Of a stretch of DNA of 64,000 nt, positions 1 through 11,365 are shown piece by piece. Each line of letters begins with the position of its first letter. Within the stretch, counting starts at the first letter, position 1. The notes under the pieces were generated by a model. That model was not told the DNA's origin. It saw only the letters and a list, made by a program, of their open reading frames with translations, and did not search any database. This stretch comes from Plumapathes pennacea. Lineage: Eukaryota; Cnidaria; Anthozoa; Antipatharia; Myriopathidae. The position numbers and the translations under genes are program-made. The stretch covers positions 20,946,597-21,010,596 of the forward strand of contig OZ038466.1 of assembly GCA_964036295.1 (NCBI GenBank), read 5' to 3'.

Positions 1-751
1 ACCTGGTAACTTCCTGTTTTTCAAGGTGCATTTAGTAGCAGTTTGGATTTTGAATGCTGAAGACAAGTCATGATGTACTTTGCCAAAGAAAAGACTAAAC
101 AAAGAAATGCTTTAGAAGAAAACTAAAATGAACTTCTGAGAAACATGTTATCAGCTTATTTGTACTACTGTTCATGCATGATTTCTAACGCCTTGTTTCA
201 ACACTTCCGTGCTTCCTCTATCAAGCACTAAGTCCTCTCATCTGCATGTAGTTCCCATACATAAACATTCAAGTAAACGTGTTGTGGCACAAATGAAGGA
301 AGAAAATGTTGCTGTATGAAAAAAAAAAAAAAAAAAACATATTCATGGTAATGGTTTAGAGGGATTTGCTGTTTGATAGAGCAGGAATCCAGATCATGAC
401 ATAAAGTGCTTCACCAAGCTTGTGCTGGATTTTACTGTTGTGTTAAGGATTCTCTGATCCCTTTGTCATAAAAATTAGGATTTCAGTCCCCAAACATGAT
501 CAGAATAAAACTGCTCATTTCAATGTGTGTGTAGTTTAGTATTGAGAAAATGGTTGCGATCCCTTGATGATGAGGGTTTTGATGTTTGTATATGGTGCAA
601 ATATCACATGGATGTGATTAAGTGCCCATTACAAACTACTGTATAGGAATCAACACATCTTGCTGCTGCTATGTGGTTCTATCTGTGATCTCTGATCAGT
701 GATATGGTAGTAATGGATAGATCACAGCACCAGGGTGATCCCCCATGTTGT
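1..751. other. Upstream intron or intergenic sequence, nothing recognised
   Basis: AT-rich sequence with a 19-nt A run at 319-337. I see no exon matching the upstream part of the RNF220-like gene. It is probably intronic, because the first visible exon at 1176 begins in mid-codon behind a splice acceptor. Confidence 0.4.
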
Positions 752-962
752 TTTCAAAAAGTATACAGAGTCCCTTACATCGGGTCAGTGAAGGCCGAGA
801 AACTACATGTAGGTCAACGGCTTGATGTCCCCGCCCAAGAACGGATGTACGTGTAGCTCAGACAGGAACAAAGTCCTTCCTCAGGTTCAGATTCCCAGCC
901 GGGAATCAAACTCGGGACGCATTGGTGAAAGACTGGCATACTAAAACCACTTGGCCACTTGC
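752..962 (-). repeat. tRNA-derived SINE in the RNF220-like intron
   Basis: Read on the minus strand, 957-947 is TGGCCAAGTGG, a perfect fit to the Pol III A box. About 34 nt downstream, 913-901 reads GAGTTTGATTCCC, a slightly degenerate B box. The segment between them resembles a decayed tRNA. The body continues to about 752 without coding potential. It lies antisense to the host gene, upstream of its first visible exon. The downstream limit is approximate and no target-site duplication was found. Confidence 0.65.
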
Positions 963-1175
963 TTTGCATATCCCTTGCTTATAGTACACACGTTCAGAAG
1001 TTTTAAACTGGTCATATCTCCAGTCATCTCAGACCAGTAAGGAGAAGTGTACAGTGGGATGGCCTACATGTGCATGTACAGTGCAATAGTGTAGTTATTA
1101 GGGGTTAATAATGGTCAACTATCCTGAACTATCAAATGAAGCCTAATGTTGTTTTTGTCTGTTTGGTTGTTCCAG

Positions 1176-4100
1176 AGAAGAAGGGGTCTTCAAGCCATCC
1201 ACCCAGCTGCCCAATTTGTGGCATTACCATCCGACCTGGGGAAATGGATAGTCACTTTGCTTGGGAGATAGAACGGGTTCACGAGGAGAACAAGTGAGTG
1301 CCAGCCCTTTATCCTTCCACTCTGGAACTCATACTACAGTTTCCTAAGTATTCAACAGACATAGAATTTCACACAAAATTCTGTGGAAATACAGTGGAAT
1401 TCCAGTAACTTGAACCTCCAAAGGAAAACGTACAAAAAATTGGTTCGAGTCATCAGGGGTAAAAATTACGGTGAATCAAAGGGAGTATGTCAAGAAATCT
1501 CAATCTCTGCGTTTTATTGCAAATTAAATCAGCAAAAAGTCGAAAGTGTATTTAATATGGCAAGCAGCAACAGTCAGATCGATTAGTCATAACATGGTCA
1601 CCTTGGGAAAGTTGAGCTCTGGATGTAAATATAAACATGGGTGCAGAAATCATCTATAGTGAGAGGGTTTCTTTAATTACCTTCATTGAAATTGCAGGAA
1701 GGTCAGGAAAAGTCAACGAGATTTGGCAGCACAAGCAAGAAAGGTACAGTACATGTGATGCCATGTGAATGAACCTTAAAACCTGGGCTTTCAGTGGTAA
1801 AGGTGCAAAATTCTAGGGCACGTGCCAGTACAATATGTTTGCAGGAATTATGCTATGGCATGGCCTAGATCTACCACTGGATGATGACAGAACCTTTAAA
1901 CCCAATCTAAGCAGCACTCTGTGTTTCATTTTCAGAATGTACTAGCTCCATCTGGATCAAAGAGACCAAAGCAAGAAGGAAGAAACCCAATTCCAAATGA
2001 TGATACCCCAGCAAGCACACGGCATCAGGTACAATAACCAAATTAGTCCTTCAACTTGTGAGAGTGACAAACTGATTTTTGCTTTTCATTCTTCTCATAA
2101 GGGAGCCTAAAATGTGAATATGGTCAAATGTTTCTACTGTACTCCTTGCTGACTTTTGTATCTATTATTATTCTTATGTTTCAGACTTACTTGAGGGTGT
2201 GTGCAAATAGGATGACAAGAAATGGTTAGTCTACAAAATCATCATTATTAAAATAAAATGGTTATGATTAGTATTCGTATGGACTGGGATTGTCCAGCTG
2301 GAGAGGAGCGTTCAGTCTTTATGAGCTTGTAGCTTATGTATAATAATGTTACATGTACAGTGCATGTAAGTTGAGATATAGTATTGTGAAATTAATGTGT
2401 TTTCTTTTTGTCAGGAAAACTGCTGATTGTGCCCTAACAATGAATTTTTCTTTACTTTCAGGTCGACCTTTGAGGTCCACCAGGTCAAGGAGCTCCCAAA
2501 GTATGTAATTTGGTCTCACACTAACTTGATAATTCATACAATATTCTGTAATATACAGTGAATATTATAACTGCATTGATGATACAAATACACAATTTGT
2601 CTTTCTCAGATTTCTAGTTCTGGTTCAGGTCCTCTGATTATGCTTCACTTCAAGTTCCACAATTTCTTTACTCAATTGAAATGGCCTTATTTGTCAGTGT
2701 GTAATGTTTGGTTTGAGTGTGGCATTTGAAAAGTATCTTACAAGAATACATTCTGCAAAGTTGACATTTTTATTATATTTTTATTTGCTACAAGACTTTT
2801 TCTCTTCAAGTAACAGCCATCAGACATCAAGATGTTGTAAATTTTGATCAACATTTGCCTCCTGAGAAGACGAAAGAAGAGTCAAACTTTGCATCTGCAG
2901 TTAGGTAAAGAAGTAATAGAAGCAGCATCAAAATTATTTTGTCCTTGTCCATGTAGGTTCACCTCTTCCCCAAGATGGAGAATCAGAGGAAGGCCCCTCA
3001 GCCTCAGGCATCAAGTCAGTACTGTGCCCTGTTTGTGGAGAAACCATCCATGGGAGAGGGGAAGAGCTAGATGCCCATGTGGAGGCCTGTCTGCGAAAGG
3101 TAAACAGTAGATTTGTGGGTAGTACTGCATACTGTAAAAGTCTCTCAGGTTCAGCTCTTTAGCCCATTCACTCCCAAACTCAAAATACAGATTCTTTCAA
3201 ACTTAGGAAGATAATGTGTAAGATGTGATGTGCTGAGAGTTGATAGTTTAATCAGCTTGGGTAAGGTATCAAAAGCCAAGTTCTCCTTACTGTATGATAT
3301 ATTTACATGTACTGTATGGTGGGAGAACTGTAGGAGAAAATTGAAGTTGATCATTCTGGGATTAAAAGGATACAGGTGGTGACAACTTCCTCAGGAAAGT
3401 TCAATGCTTGACATTGATGGTTGCCTGGGGCAACCAAAAAATTTGGTTGGGCAGATAAATTCAGGGCCGGGCAACCAGAAATTATGAAACATTTAATACT
3501 GCTTGAAGTCAATCTACAGTCCAAAGGGCAACCTATGTAAAACCTTAATGTTGAGCACTGCAAATTTCTCAAACTTGCTTGTAAGTACAACTCTCTTGTT
3601 TTGTGCTGCATCTTTCAGAGAGGAGGAGATTCTGAAGAAATCAATGGAAAAGAGCAAGCCACTGGAGAATTTCTGGAGTATGAATGGGCAGGACAAACAA
3701 GAATACGAGCGACAGCATTGATGGAGGGGGGATTTAGAGGTGAGTCGAACTGTGCTACAATCTAAATTCTCTCATGCTTTTGGCCAGCAGTTTGTTATAG
3801 CTCAAAATATAGCAAGAGAGTCATTTTGTTTGCAAAATATTTTCATCTTCAGGGTTGAAATGACAACAAAGTTTAGATTTAACCCAGGGTTAGCCTAGCC
3901 ATGCTTTGAGCTACTGGGCCAACCTGGACAAAGCTAGTCAAGACACAGAAATCTAAAGCCTTGTTTTCTGTGTATTGGTACTGATCAACATATTATAGAA
4001 TTATGATATCCAAACAGCATCATCTGAGAATTGCTCTGTATATCATGAAAATGGGGTAATTGCATCTAAACTGGGCCCACACTTGTTGATTCAGCTTCAG

Positions 4101-7100
4101 GATTTCAAACTGGGCAGAAGAGAAAGAGTGAAGAAGATGATGCAGACCTGAACATTGATGGTGACGATGCAGAAGAATATGGAAAAGCTCAGTATCCTTA
4201 GAAACAAAACTTTTATGAGTGGTTCGTCACTAACAATGCTTTTTGAACCCTGCTTTCAGTATATAATGTTTATATAGTGTATGTATTAGTTTTGTACAGG
4301 GATTGAGAGAATAGTTCACATTGGAAGTGATTCAATATCATGCTGCAAATTAAATCAAGATCTTATTCAACCTTAACTCAGCCTCTTTGTATAGATATAC
4401 TGAAGCGGACATAATTCCCTGTAATTTAGATGAACCAGAAGAAAACAGAGCCAGACAAGCACTGCGAGGAGCTGTTCTCAGGTTAAGCTGGGGGATTTTG
4501 TTGCTTTGTTCACAGCTTCATTGGTTTTTAGTACACTGTACAGGTGCTTCTAGGTTTCATTCAAGGTGACATTTTGAGTGTTAGCCTTTTGTTAGAGCAA
4601 GTGCCAGCAAAATAATGTGAATAGGCTTGTATCCACATCAACCTTATTTTATCTTGACAACCTTTTTTTTAAATTCTTTTTAACAGTGGAGAAAATTCTC
4701 CTGTATCCAAGAATAGCTTAACAAGAAATCGCTGGTCAGAGGATGAGAAAGGTATGTTGAACCCAAGCAAAATAGGTTATTCATATTCTTCTTATATTGG
4801 GCTACATGCAGACAAATGGACTGTATGTGTATGGAGAAATATATGAAATGTATGAAATCACAAAAGGTGGAGCAACTTTTAACTGAAAGAAAATGGGAAA
4901 GGAAGAAATAAAAGAGATTCTGTGATCACTGGATGTCCTGTATATGAAAGAAATGTTGATGCAGACAGGCAGATAACATTTAAATTATATTTGTCATTTC
5001 TCATTTTCAGAGCAAGGCACAGAGGAAGACAAGAACACAGACGGAGAAAAGACGGAAGGGTAATAAAGTTATAATATTTATGTTGAGTTGTCTAAAGTCC
5101 TTAAACTGGGCCTTGCTAGATAATAAAAGTCCCAAACTACATGTATGCTTGGTTTAGCATTAATATTATGAATCAGTTGTCCCTTGTTCGGACAAATAAA
5201 TCTTGTGGCGTGAGCTAAGAGCTGTCATGGTTTAGGTCTGGAGTTATGCCTTTACAAAAATCTGGTCTTTGAAACATCTTTTTGATACTGTTCTCTTTGC
5301 TTAGCACCAGTGTACCAAAATATATGAAGAAAATAGACCATAATGACATCTTGCAGGCAATAGTTTTTTCAAATCAGTTAAAGTATTATTCCTTCAAACT
5401 TCTTACTAGAAACAGCATTGCACCCGATGGAGAAATTCTGTGCAAAATATGTCCTTACCACACACCTAGGCCCGGTTTTTCGAAGGTCGATTAAGCTAAT
5501 CCAAGATTAACGAAATTCTTTCTCTCAACCTCTCTGTCATTAAACTGCTTGGTTTTGTTCGAAGATGGATTAGAAACCTTGTTCCAGCTTAAAACATTAT
5601 CAAGAAAGTTGTTGTGGACAAAACTTTCATGTTTTCAGGCTAAAAAAATGACAAGAAAGTTTAGACCTAATCCAGGATTAGCCTAATCGTGCTTTGAAAA
5701 ACCGGGCCCTGGTGTTCAACCAATGATGTACAGGACAGCAGTGGTGTGTTTTGTAGTGTGACTTAAGTAACTATTTCTTGACATCATGCATGCTAATGTT
5801 TTTGTAGGACTGGCGATGGTGATCTAGTCATGTCCTCGCTGAAGTCTCGCATTAAAGAACTGGTGAGTTTCATTCTGTTATAGTGAACTCTTTAAGGCAG
5901 ACACCCTCCGGACTAGTATTTAGTGTCCGCCTTAGAGAGGTGTCCGCTTTAGAGAGAGTTCAGTTACAGAGAAACAAGTGAAAATTGACAGTGACCAAAT
6001 CTGCAAGATGTCTGCCTTAGGGAGGAGACATTTTTAGATCTGTATTTGACAACTTGTGGAGATATGTTATTTTGTCTTCAGAGATGTACTGCACTCACTT
6101 GGATACTGTCCATTGAAAATCAAGATTTTCATTTTTGATTCATGGAATTCTTAAAAAAATTGTAAAACTTTGTGCATCCCAGGATGCAACAGAATGTTCT
6201 AGATACTGTACATTGTTGTGTCTGTGCAACCTTTAAAGACGAAGGGGAAATTTGTGTCATGATAGAAGAACTTTATGGGTAGGCCATTTTGTATGCTCTG
6301 TTTCCTAATTCATTTCTCGTGTTTCTTCTTGTGCAGGAGAAGAGGAAGAGTGATAAGATCAAGTGCTTGATCTGCATGGTAAGTGGAAAACCTTAGAATT
6401 GTGCTGACTTCATGTTTTTGCACATCCTCACAATCCCTGCAGTACATTCTTACATTAAAGGATTTTTAGAGAGAATATTAAAAACAAAATGTTTAAATGA
6501 CTTTGTGTGACCCTATATAAGTATGCAGTCTCACCCTCACGACCACCCCCTGCAAGTACATGTGACCCCACTTTATACAGGAGGGTAAGGTGCTTCTTGT
6601 CAGCTCTCTTGACTTTGCTTTGTTTGTTCCAGGAACCTTACTCAATGCCTCTTGTTTCGATTTCTTGTTGGCATGTTCACTGTGAAGAATGTTGGCTGCG
6701 ATCTCTGGTATGAAAGGGCCCTTTCTTATTACCCTGTATACAAACGCATCACACTCCTATCCGTTCAGCCCCCTCCCCCCCCCCCCCCCCCCCCCCCCTC
6801 CCATACACCCCACCCCGCTACAAAAAATCTATATACACCATATATGTACTATACTATACTTTTCTACCCTTGTTTCTGGATCGTTTGAGGGCAGTTTCCC
6901 ACTAAGTAAACCTTAACAAGTCGAACGTCTGATTAGTCTCATCAGACTGTTTTGCGTTTCCCCTGTGGTTTCGAGTTCTAGGGATTCTTGTATGCAGTGT
7001 AGCGACTGCATACTAATCACACCAACCATTTACCTTGGTCATTAAACCATCTGTACTCCGACACAGATGTTCTCTGTGGCTCCAGCAGCAACCATGTGTG

Positions 7101-7204
7101 AAACTCATCGTATTTCTCTCTGTGATCTGCAGGGTGTGAAAAAGCTGTGTCCACAGTGCAACATGATCACATCACCAACTGACTTAAGAAGAATTTTCCT
7201 TTAG
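1176..7204 (+). CDS. RNF220: RNF220-like RING-type E3 ubiquitin ligase, 3' portion (15 exons)
   Basis: Exons: 1176-1293, 1698-1743, 1936-2028, 2185-2224, 2462-2500, 2957-3099, 3619-3739, 4095-4191, 4395-4481, 4687-4751, 5011-5059, 5808-5862, 6337-6378, 6633-6707, 7133-7204. All have GT/AG borders and join in one frame to give about 380 C-terminal residues ending at TAG 7202-7204. Exon 1 encodes a zinc-finger-like CPICG segment and exon 6 a second one (CPVCG...HVEAC). Exons 7-9 carry the family blocks GQTRIRAT, LNIDGDDAEEYGKAQYTEAD and ALRGAVL. Exons 13-15 form a C3HC4 RING: CLIC, then CWHVHCEEC, then CPQC, ending DLRRIFL. The family (established knowledge) transfers ubiquitin from E2 enzymes and acts on Sin3B, beta-catenin and Gli signalling in vertebrates. 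Vertebrate RNF220 is about 566 residues, so roughly the first third lies outside the window. Exon 1 starts with two bases completing a split codon, which confirms missing upstream exons. Identification is firm. Confidence 0.95.
3163..3371. repeat. Interspersed 'CACTCCCA' repeat, intronic copy
   Basis: This intron segment matches 12813-13008 along most of its length, including 'TGATAGTTTAATCAGC', 'GGTATCAAAAGCCAA' and 'AAATTGAAGTTGATCA'. The ends are imperfect inverted repeats (ATTCACTCCCAA at the left, a decayed counterpart at the right). It is probably a short non-autonomous DNA element. A further end fragment sits near 58986-59035. Confidence 0.6.
3858..3920. repeat. Fragment of the GGCCCGG MITE family, diverged
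   Basis: About 60 bp here align with the right end of the MITEs at 5470-5708 and 19386-19606: the run ACAA..AAAGTTTAGA, a TTAGCCTA block and a GCTTTGA..TACTGGGCC end. Only the right end is present. It lies in the intron between exons 7 and 8 of the RNF220-like gene. Confidence 0.5.
5470..5708. mobile_element. MITE with GCCCGGTTTTTCGAA termini, in RNF220-like intron
   Basis: A 239-bp non-coding element. Its left end GCCCGGTTTTTCGAA is inverted at the right as TTTGAAAAACCGGGC. It is flanked by CTAG (5466-5469) and CTGG (5709-5712), a 4-bp target duplication with one mismatch. A second copy at 19386-19606 has an exact CTGG duplication. It encodes no transposase, so it must have been mobilised in trans. 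Confidence 0.75.
6775..6798. repeat. Poly-C tract in last intron
   Basis: A 24-nt C homopolymer lies in the intron before the last RNF220-like exon. It generates spurious proline-rich open frames in several phases. Similar homopolymers lie at 7507-7529 (T, in the 3' UTR) and about 8000-8016 (G, just past the gene). Their lengths are likely to be polymorphic or badly called. Confidence 0.8.
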
Positions 7205-7960
7205 GAAGCTGTTACCTTTTTGGGGAGAATCTGCAGTATGAACGAGGTTATGCAAGTCGTGAGAAAGTGGGATGAGCTAAAATGTACAGCTACTGTAAAT
7301 TCCGATCCAGGAGTGCTGTGTGGTTAGATGGGTTTAGAGAATTCCTCAAACTTTCAGGGGAAAAACCGTATTTCATTGTGAAGTTGTGCTGTTGCGAATC
7401 TTCCGACCACTTCGATTACTGGACATTTTGCCAAATATGTGTAGGTTCTTTAGTAGACTCGTCCATATCTCACACGGTTGTCCAACCCATTAATCGTGAA
7501 AAAAGATTTTTTTTTTTTTTTTTTTTTTTCAAGTTTTGTATATTGTTTAGTTAGTTTTCGAAAAATGTTGCAAGTCGGGTTTTGCGTCACTTCGCTCTGG
7601 TTGTTAAACGCACGTCCTGATCTTCGTGTGCTTTGTTTCTAGTGTTGTCTTTACTGGCGTTGTAATGCTTTCTTTTAAAGAACTTCAACGTACTCTCAGA
7701 GCGGAGTGTCGGGTGTGCGCCCTCAATGATTTGTTACATCGAAATGAATGTTAAATGTGTTTGGTCTTTCCTGGTCTGTTAAGAAGGGTCAGCTTGCGCA
7801 AACCTCACGAACAAATTGAGATTATCTATACTTCCTTCTGGTTGTGTATCTAAAATGCTGTGCATTGAATGTGTAGTCATATTCCCTGTACATTCATACC
7901 TTAGTAGTTTAGGTCAAATGTATGAAACAATAAACTAGTATTGGAATACCGTTTCTGTCT
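7205..7960 (+). other. 3' UTR of RNF220-like gene
   Basis: Non-coding sequence from the TAG stop to just past the AATAAA signal. It contains a long T run at 7507-7529. Small open frames here have no recognisable domain. Confidence 0.65.
7929..7934 (+). terminator. Poly(A) signal AATAAA of RNF220-like gene
   Basis: A canonical AATAAA lies 725 bp beyond the stop codon and is followed by TG-rich sequence around 7953-7965. No earlier canonical signal was noticed in the UTR. Confidence 0.65.
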
Positions 7961-8396
7961 GGTATTATTTATCTTGGCGGGGGGAAGAGGGAGGGGTGGG
8001 GGGGGGGGGGGGGGGTGATAGATTTTGGTAAAGAAACAAGTAATTCTATCTGGTTCCATCCCCCTTTAAATAACTGTTCAATTTTGATCTCGACAGCAAT
8101 ATTTCGTGGAACCCGCACCAGTGCTTTCGTTTCTTGATGCCACTGACAACTGGAACCCTTACTGATCGTAAGTTTATGGAATCGGATCCAAAAGCTACCA
8201 CTCCAACGTCATCCTCCTTCGCGTCAATGAAATGTTATCAGGTCCCTACAGTCGAGCTTTCTTCAGTTTTGTATACTAAGTATTAAGGTTAATAACGAAA
8301 TCTTTTTTGATAGAATATGTACACAAGAAAGCTTTACATTTGTTCAGTTGACCCCAACCCAGGGTGTGGAGCTCAGGATCTAAACAAACGAACATC

Positions 8397-8402
8397 TTTA
8401 TT
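8397..8402 (-). terminator. Candidate poly(A) signal of the small membrane-protein gene
   Basis: TTTATT on + reads AATAAA on the minus strand, about 345 bp downstream of the TGA at 8746-8744. It is the most plausible 3' end for the convergent gene and leaves about 460 bp between the two transcription units. Confidence 0.45.
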
Positions 8403-8743
8403 TGCTGTCAGGGAAAGATGCTCCACCCTCAACTGCAGCTAGGAGTGGTGTACAATCTGACACGTATGTTCTGACTTACACTAGCAGAAACCAGCTGCAC
8501 TAAACTAGGTACGGGGAAAAGGCACCACTCGCATTTTAGTCGCAAATACGGGCGGTCGGGTATAGCTGCACACCAGCCGGAATATAGACACATCGTCTTC
8601 TCCTGTGCAACACCCGGGATTTCCTTCTGGAAACAGCCAGTTCCCCATCCCTATCAAAATCATTTTTACAACCAGGACTCAGCGTCCACAAGAACAATAG
8701 AATAGAAATTAAGCAAATTGATTACACAGGATGAAAAATGCCC

Positions 8744-10119
8744 TCAGAGGAGGAAGCCTTTCTTCAGGCCTCCAAAGGGTGGTCGTTTTGTCACGTGGCC
8801 TCCGACTTCTCCAGGCTTCTTGGCATTCTGTACACAAAAAAAAAAAAAAGAAAGAAAAAAAAAGACGAACTTTAAATTGTGAACCAGTGGATTACTTCCT
8901 AATTCCACTTTTGTTTGTTTTTCAGATACCGAACATAATCATGTTACACATCTTCGTTTTCTAGAATATTACAACATAATATAAGTTCTTACTTGTTCGT
9001 TCTTGACCAATTGATCCTTGAAGGATCCATGGGCCACCAACAAACAAGTGAGCCATCAATGCCAACCTGAACATGAACTTCACTTACGCAGCTTCGTTTA
9101 CAAGATAATTTAATAATACGAGAATATGAGTTTCTATCATTTTGATGTTACTATTCCTGTACTTACTTCTCCGTCTTCTCCTCCATCGTCGCTGTTGGCA
9201 GAGGTCTTCTTATTCACGTCAGCCTTCAAAGATAAATGTCAGCACATCAGCACCACAAAAGATCACAACAAAGCCGTACATTCTTTGAGGTCCCCAGGAC
9301 ATCGTGGCTTTCTTATCGGGCAAGGCTTTCTAGTCTAGTTTCTATCATTTTTTCGTGTTCATGTTCCTGTACTTACTTCTCTATCTTTGTCTGCTAGTGC
9401 ATTGTTGCCGTGCTGATTGGCAGGGGGGCTGGTGCTGCCGACGTTAGCCTTCAAAAATAAATGTATCATATCAGCAACACGCAAAAGATTACAAGTATCG
9501 CCTCGGTGCTCTTACTGTTTCCTGAAAGAACACAGGTCAAATTACCGAGGACCTGTTGATCTTCGTTTCTTTGTCCGTGCTTTTTTGAGGGGCCATGGTC
9601 GCTTTCTTGTCGGGCTTACTTTGTTGCGGGCAAGGCACTGAGCGTCTTGCCAAAAAAAGAAAGCGAAGAGGAAACTATAAAGTCCCAGAAAGGATCAGCA
9701 ACACAAAATATTGCAAGCAGTATCACCTCCCGTACTGTTTTTGTTGATATACAATCAGACAAAATTGCACAATTTCTATCATTTGTGTTTGTATCGACAG
9801 GTGTAAAGATTTTTTTGCGTGCGCGATTGAAATTCCGTTCAGCGGTTTAGAAATTCGGGAATCGACCGCCAGTTTCTGAAACTTTGCTTGCAGCATTGTT
9901 TACGATTTTGTCGTGTTTTCGCCGTTATAAATGCTCTGTAAAACCGAGCGACCAGTTTCGACACTAAACGACTTCCATATAGTTGCAGGCTCTTTTTCCT
10001 TCTTCTTCTTTACTTACTTCCTTGTTTCCAGTGGCCGTCCACCATTTATAGGCTAAAAAGCCGCCAACGGCAGTAGCGCCGAGGGCACACCCGAGCATTA
10101 TTATGTTTTTGTTTAACAT
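8744..10119 (-). CDS. Small single-pass membrane protein, four exons, unrecognised
   Basis: Minus-strand exons 10119-10018, 9448-9377, 9223-9167 and 8827-8744 all begin and end at codon boundaries. Each donor is GTAAGT and each acceptor ends in AG. They join to an open frame of about 104 residues. Exon 1 starts MLNKNIIML and holds one hydrophobic helix, roughly residues 5-24, followed by YKWW: a signal-anchor. Exons 2 and 3 (24 and 19 residues; starts ANVGST and ADVNKK) are polar and acidic, suggesting disorder. Exon 4 is basic and glycine-rich and ends TKRPPFGGLKKGFLL before TGA. I do not recognise the family. Exons 2 and 3, with their flanking introns, look like a tandem duplication. The start is the first ATG before the hydrophobic helix. 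The consistent phases and consensus splice sites make this a credible gene, but its function is unknown. Confidence 0.7.
9167..9448 (-). repeat. Duplicated intron-exon unit inside the small membrane-protein gene
   Basis: Two exons (9448-9377 and 9223-9167) share acceptors of the form CATTTAT.TTTGAAG|GCT and the donor context GTAAGTACAGGAA. Their introns share blocks such as GCCTTGCCCG, GACAAGAAAGC/GATAAGAAAGC and ATCTTTTG.GTTGCTGAT. The exon interiors have diverged much more than the intron blocks. This indicates a tandem duplication of an exon with its flanking introns. Confidence 0.6.
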
Positions 10120-10904
10120 GTTTCTATCTTGTACGGTTTCAACTTAATTCACGCAAGCTTCCACTGTTCTTGACCAGATCTTTCGTTTGTGACGTTTTTA
10201 CAGTCATGTGATGTCATGTTCCATAAGTGAGAAGAGGAGAAGAAAAGAAACAGCAGAAATCGCTTGGAAACCACCCACAAACCAAGAATAGACGACAAGA
10301 CACACCTGAGGTTATTGTTACTTGCTTGCCCTAGTTTCGTGTAAAAATATTCCCACTTATCATAAACTCGACTACAGGCCCCCGTCGCTTGGTCCACGCT
10401 AGAGCCAGTACTCCTCATATCTTCTTGGAAAGCCTGGTTGTTTTTGTTATTCGCTGTCTTGGTCGGCCATTTTGTTTTACATGCATGTGTTTGTCGTGGA
10501 CTCCTGGAGGAGAGCTGCTCGGGTTTGATAGGACGTGGGAGTGAAGAGAGGTGAGGTGAGTGTTTATTTCTATGTTTTGTATTAACCGCGTTGCGTGTCT
10601 GCAGGTTTCGGCAAATCGCGTTAAATGTTTGGAGTGGATGATCTTGAAATCTTGTTTGTTTTAATTAGGGCTAGCATGACTGCAGACACAGCGGCAACTC
10701 TTCATCTTATGAAACAATTACCTAGAATGAAAATAGATCGTGGACAAACTATGTACTCTTCAGTCAGCTGTGTTCCCTAACTTCACGACCAAACAAATAA
10801 ATAACAGCTGTCCTAAAACAGTACAGTGTCATCACAGAGCTTGTCGAAGCTTCTTTGTGGTAGCATTGGATGTGAACCAACTCGTCCAATATGAACTACA
10901 GTAC
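10120..10904. other. Upstream region of the small membrane-protein gene, no clear coding
   Basis: Sequence upstream of the ATG at 10119 should hold the promoter and 5' UTR of the minus-strand gene. On + there is a possible non-coding first exon around 10450-10550, ending in a donor-like GTGAGGTGAGTG, but no partner exon could be linked. No TATA box was assigned. Confidence 0.3.
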
Positions 10905-11365
10905 TGATGATAGTCAAGGGGTTTATTATGATCTGATGATAGCCAAGGGATCTTTTGCGATCTGATTATCTGATGATAGCCAAGGGATTTATTACGATCT
11001 GATTATCTGATGATAGCCAAGGTATTTATTATGATCTGATTATTTGATGATGCCAAGGGATTTATTATATGATATGTTATTATCTGGTGATAGCCAACAG
11101 GTTTATTATGATCTGATTATCTGATGATGCCAAGGGATTTATTATTTTATGATATGTTTTTGGTAATAGCCAAGGGATTTATTATGATCAGCTGATTACC
11201 TGATAATAGCCAAGATATTTATTATGGTCTGATTATCTGATGATAGCCAAGGGGTTTATTATATGATATGTTATTATTTGGTGGTGATAGCCAAGGGGTT
11301 TGTTATGATTTGATGATAGCCAATGGATTTGTTATGATCTGATTATTAGCAGGTGTATTTTATTA
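10905..11365. repeat. About 37-bp minisatellite
   Basis: Roughly a dozen degenerate tandem copies of a unit built from TGATGATAGCCAAGGG, ATTTATTATGATC and TGATTATC. Spacing varies from about 25 to 45 bp because of internal deletions. It is non-coding. Confidence 0.85.

Noticed and set aside
2844-3110. 88-codon frame across an RNF220-like intron and exon
   Set aside because: It reads the exon at 2957-3099 in the wrong frame. The spliced frame gives the CPVCGE...HVEAC finger instead.
6652-6916. Proline-rich frames near the last RNF220-like intron
   Set aside because: They come from a poly-C tract inside an intron.
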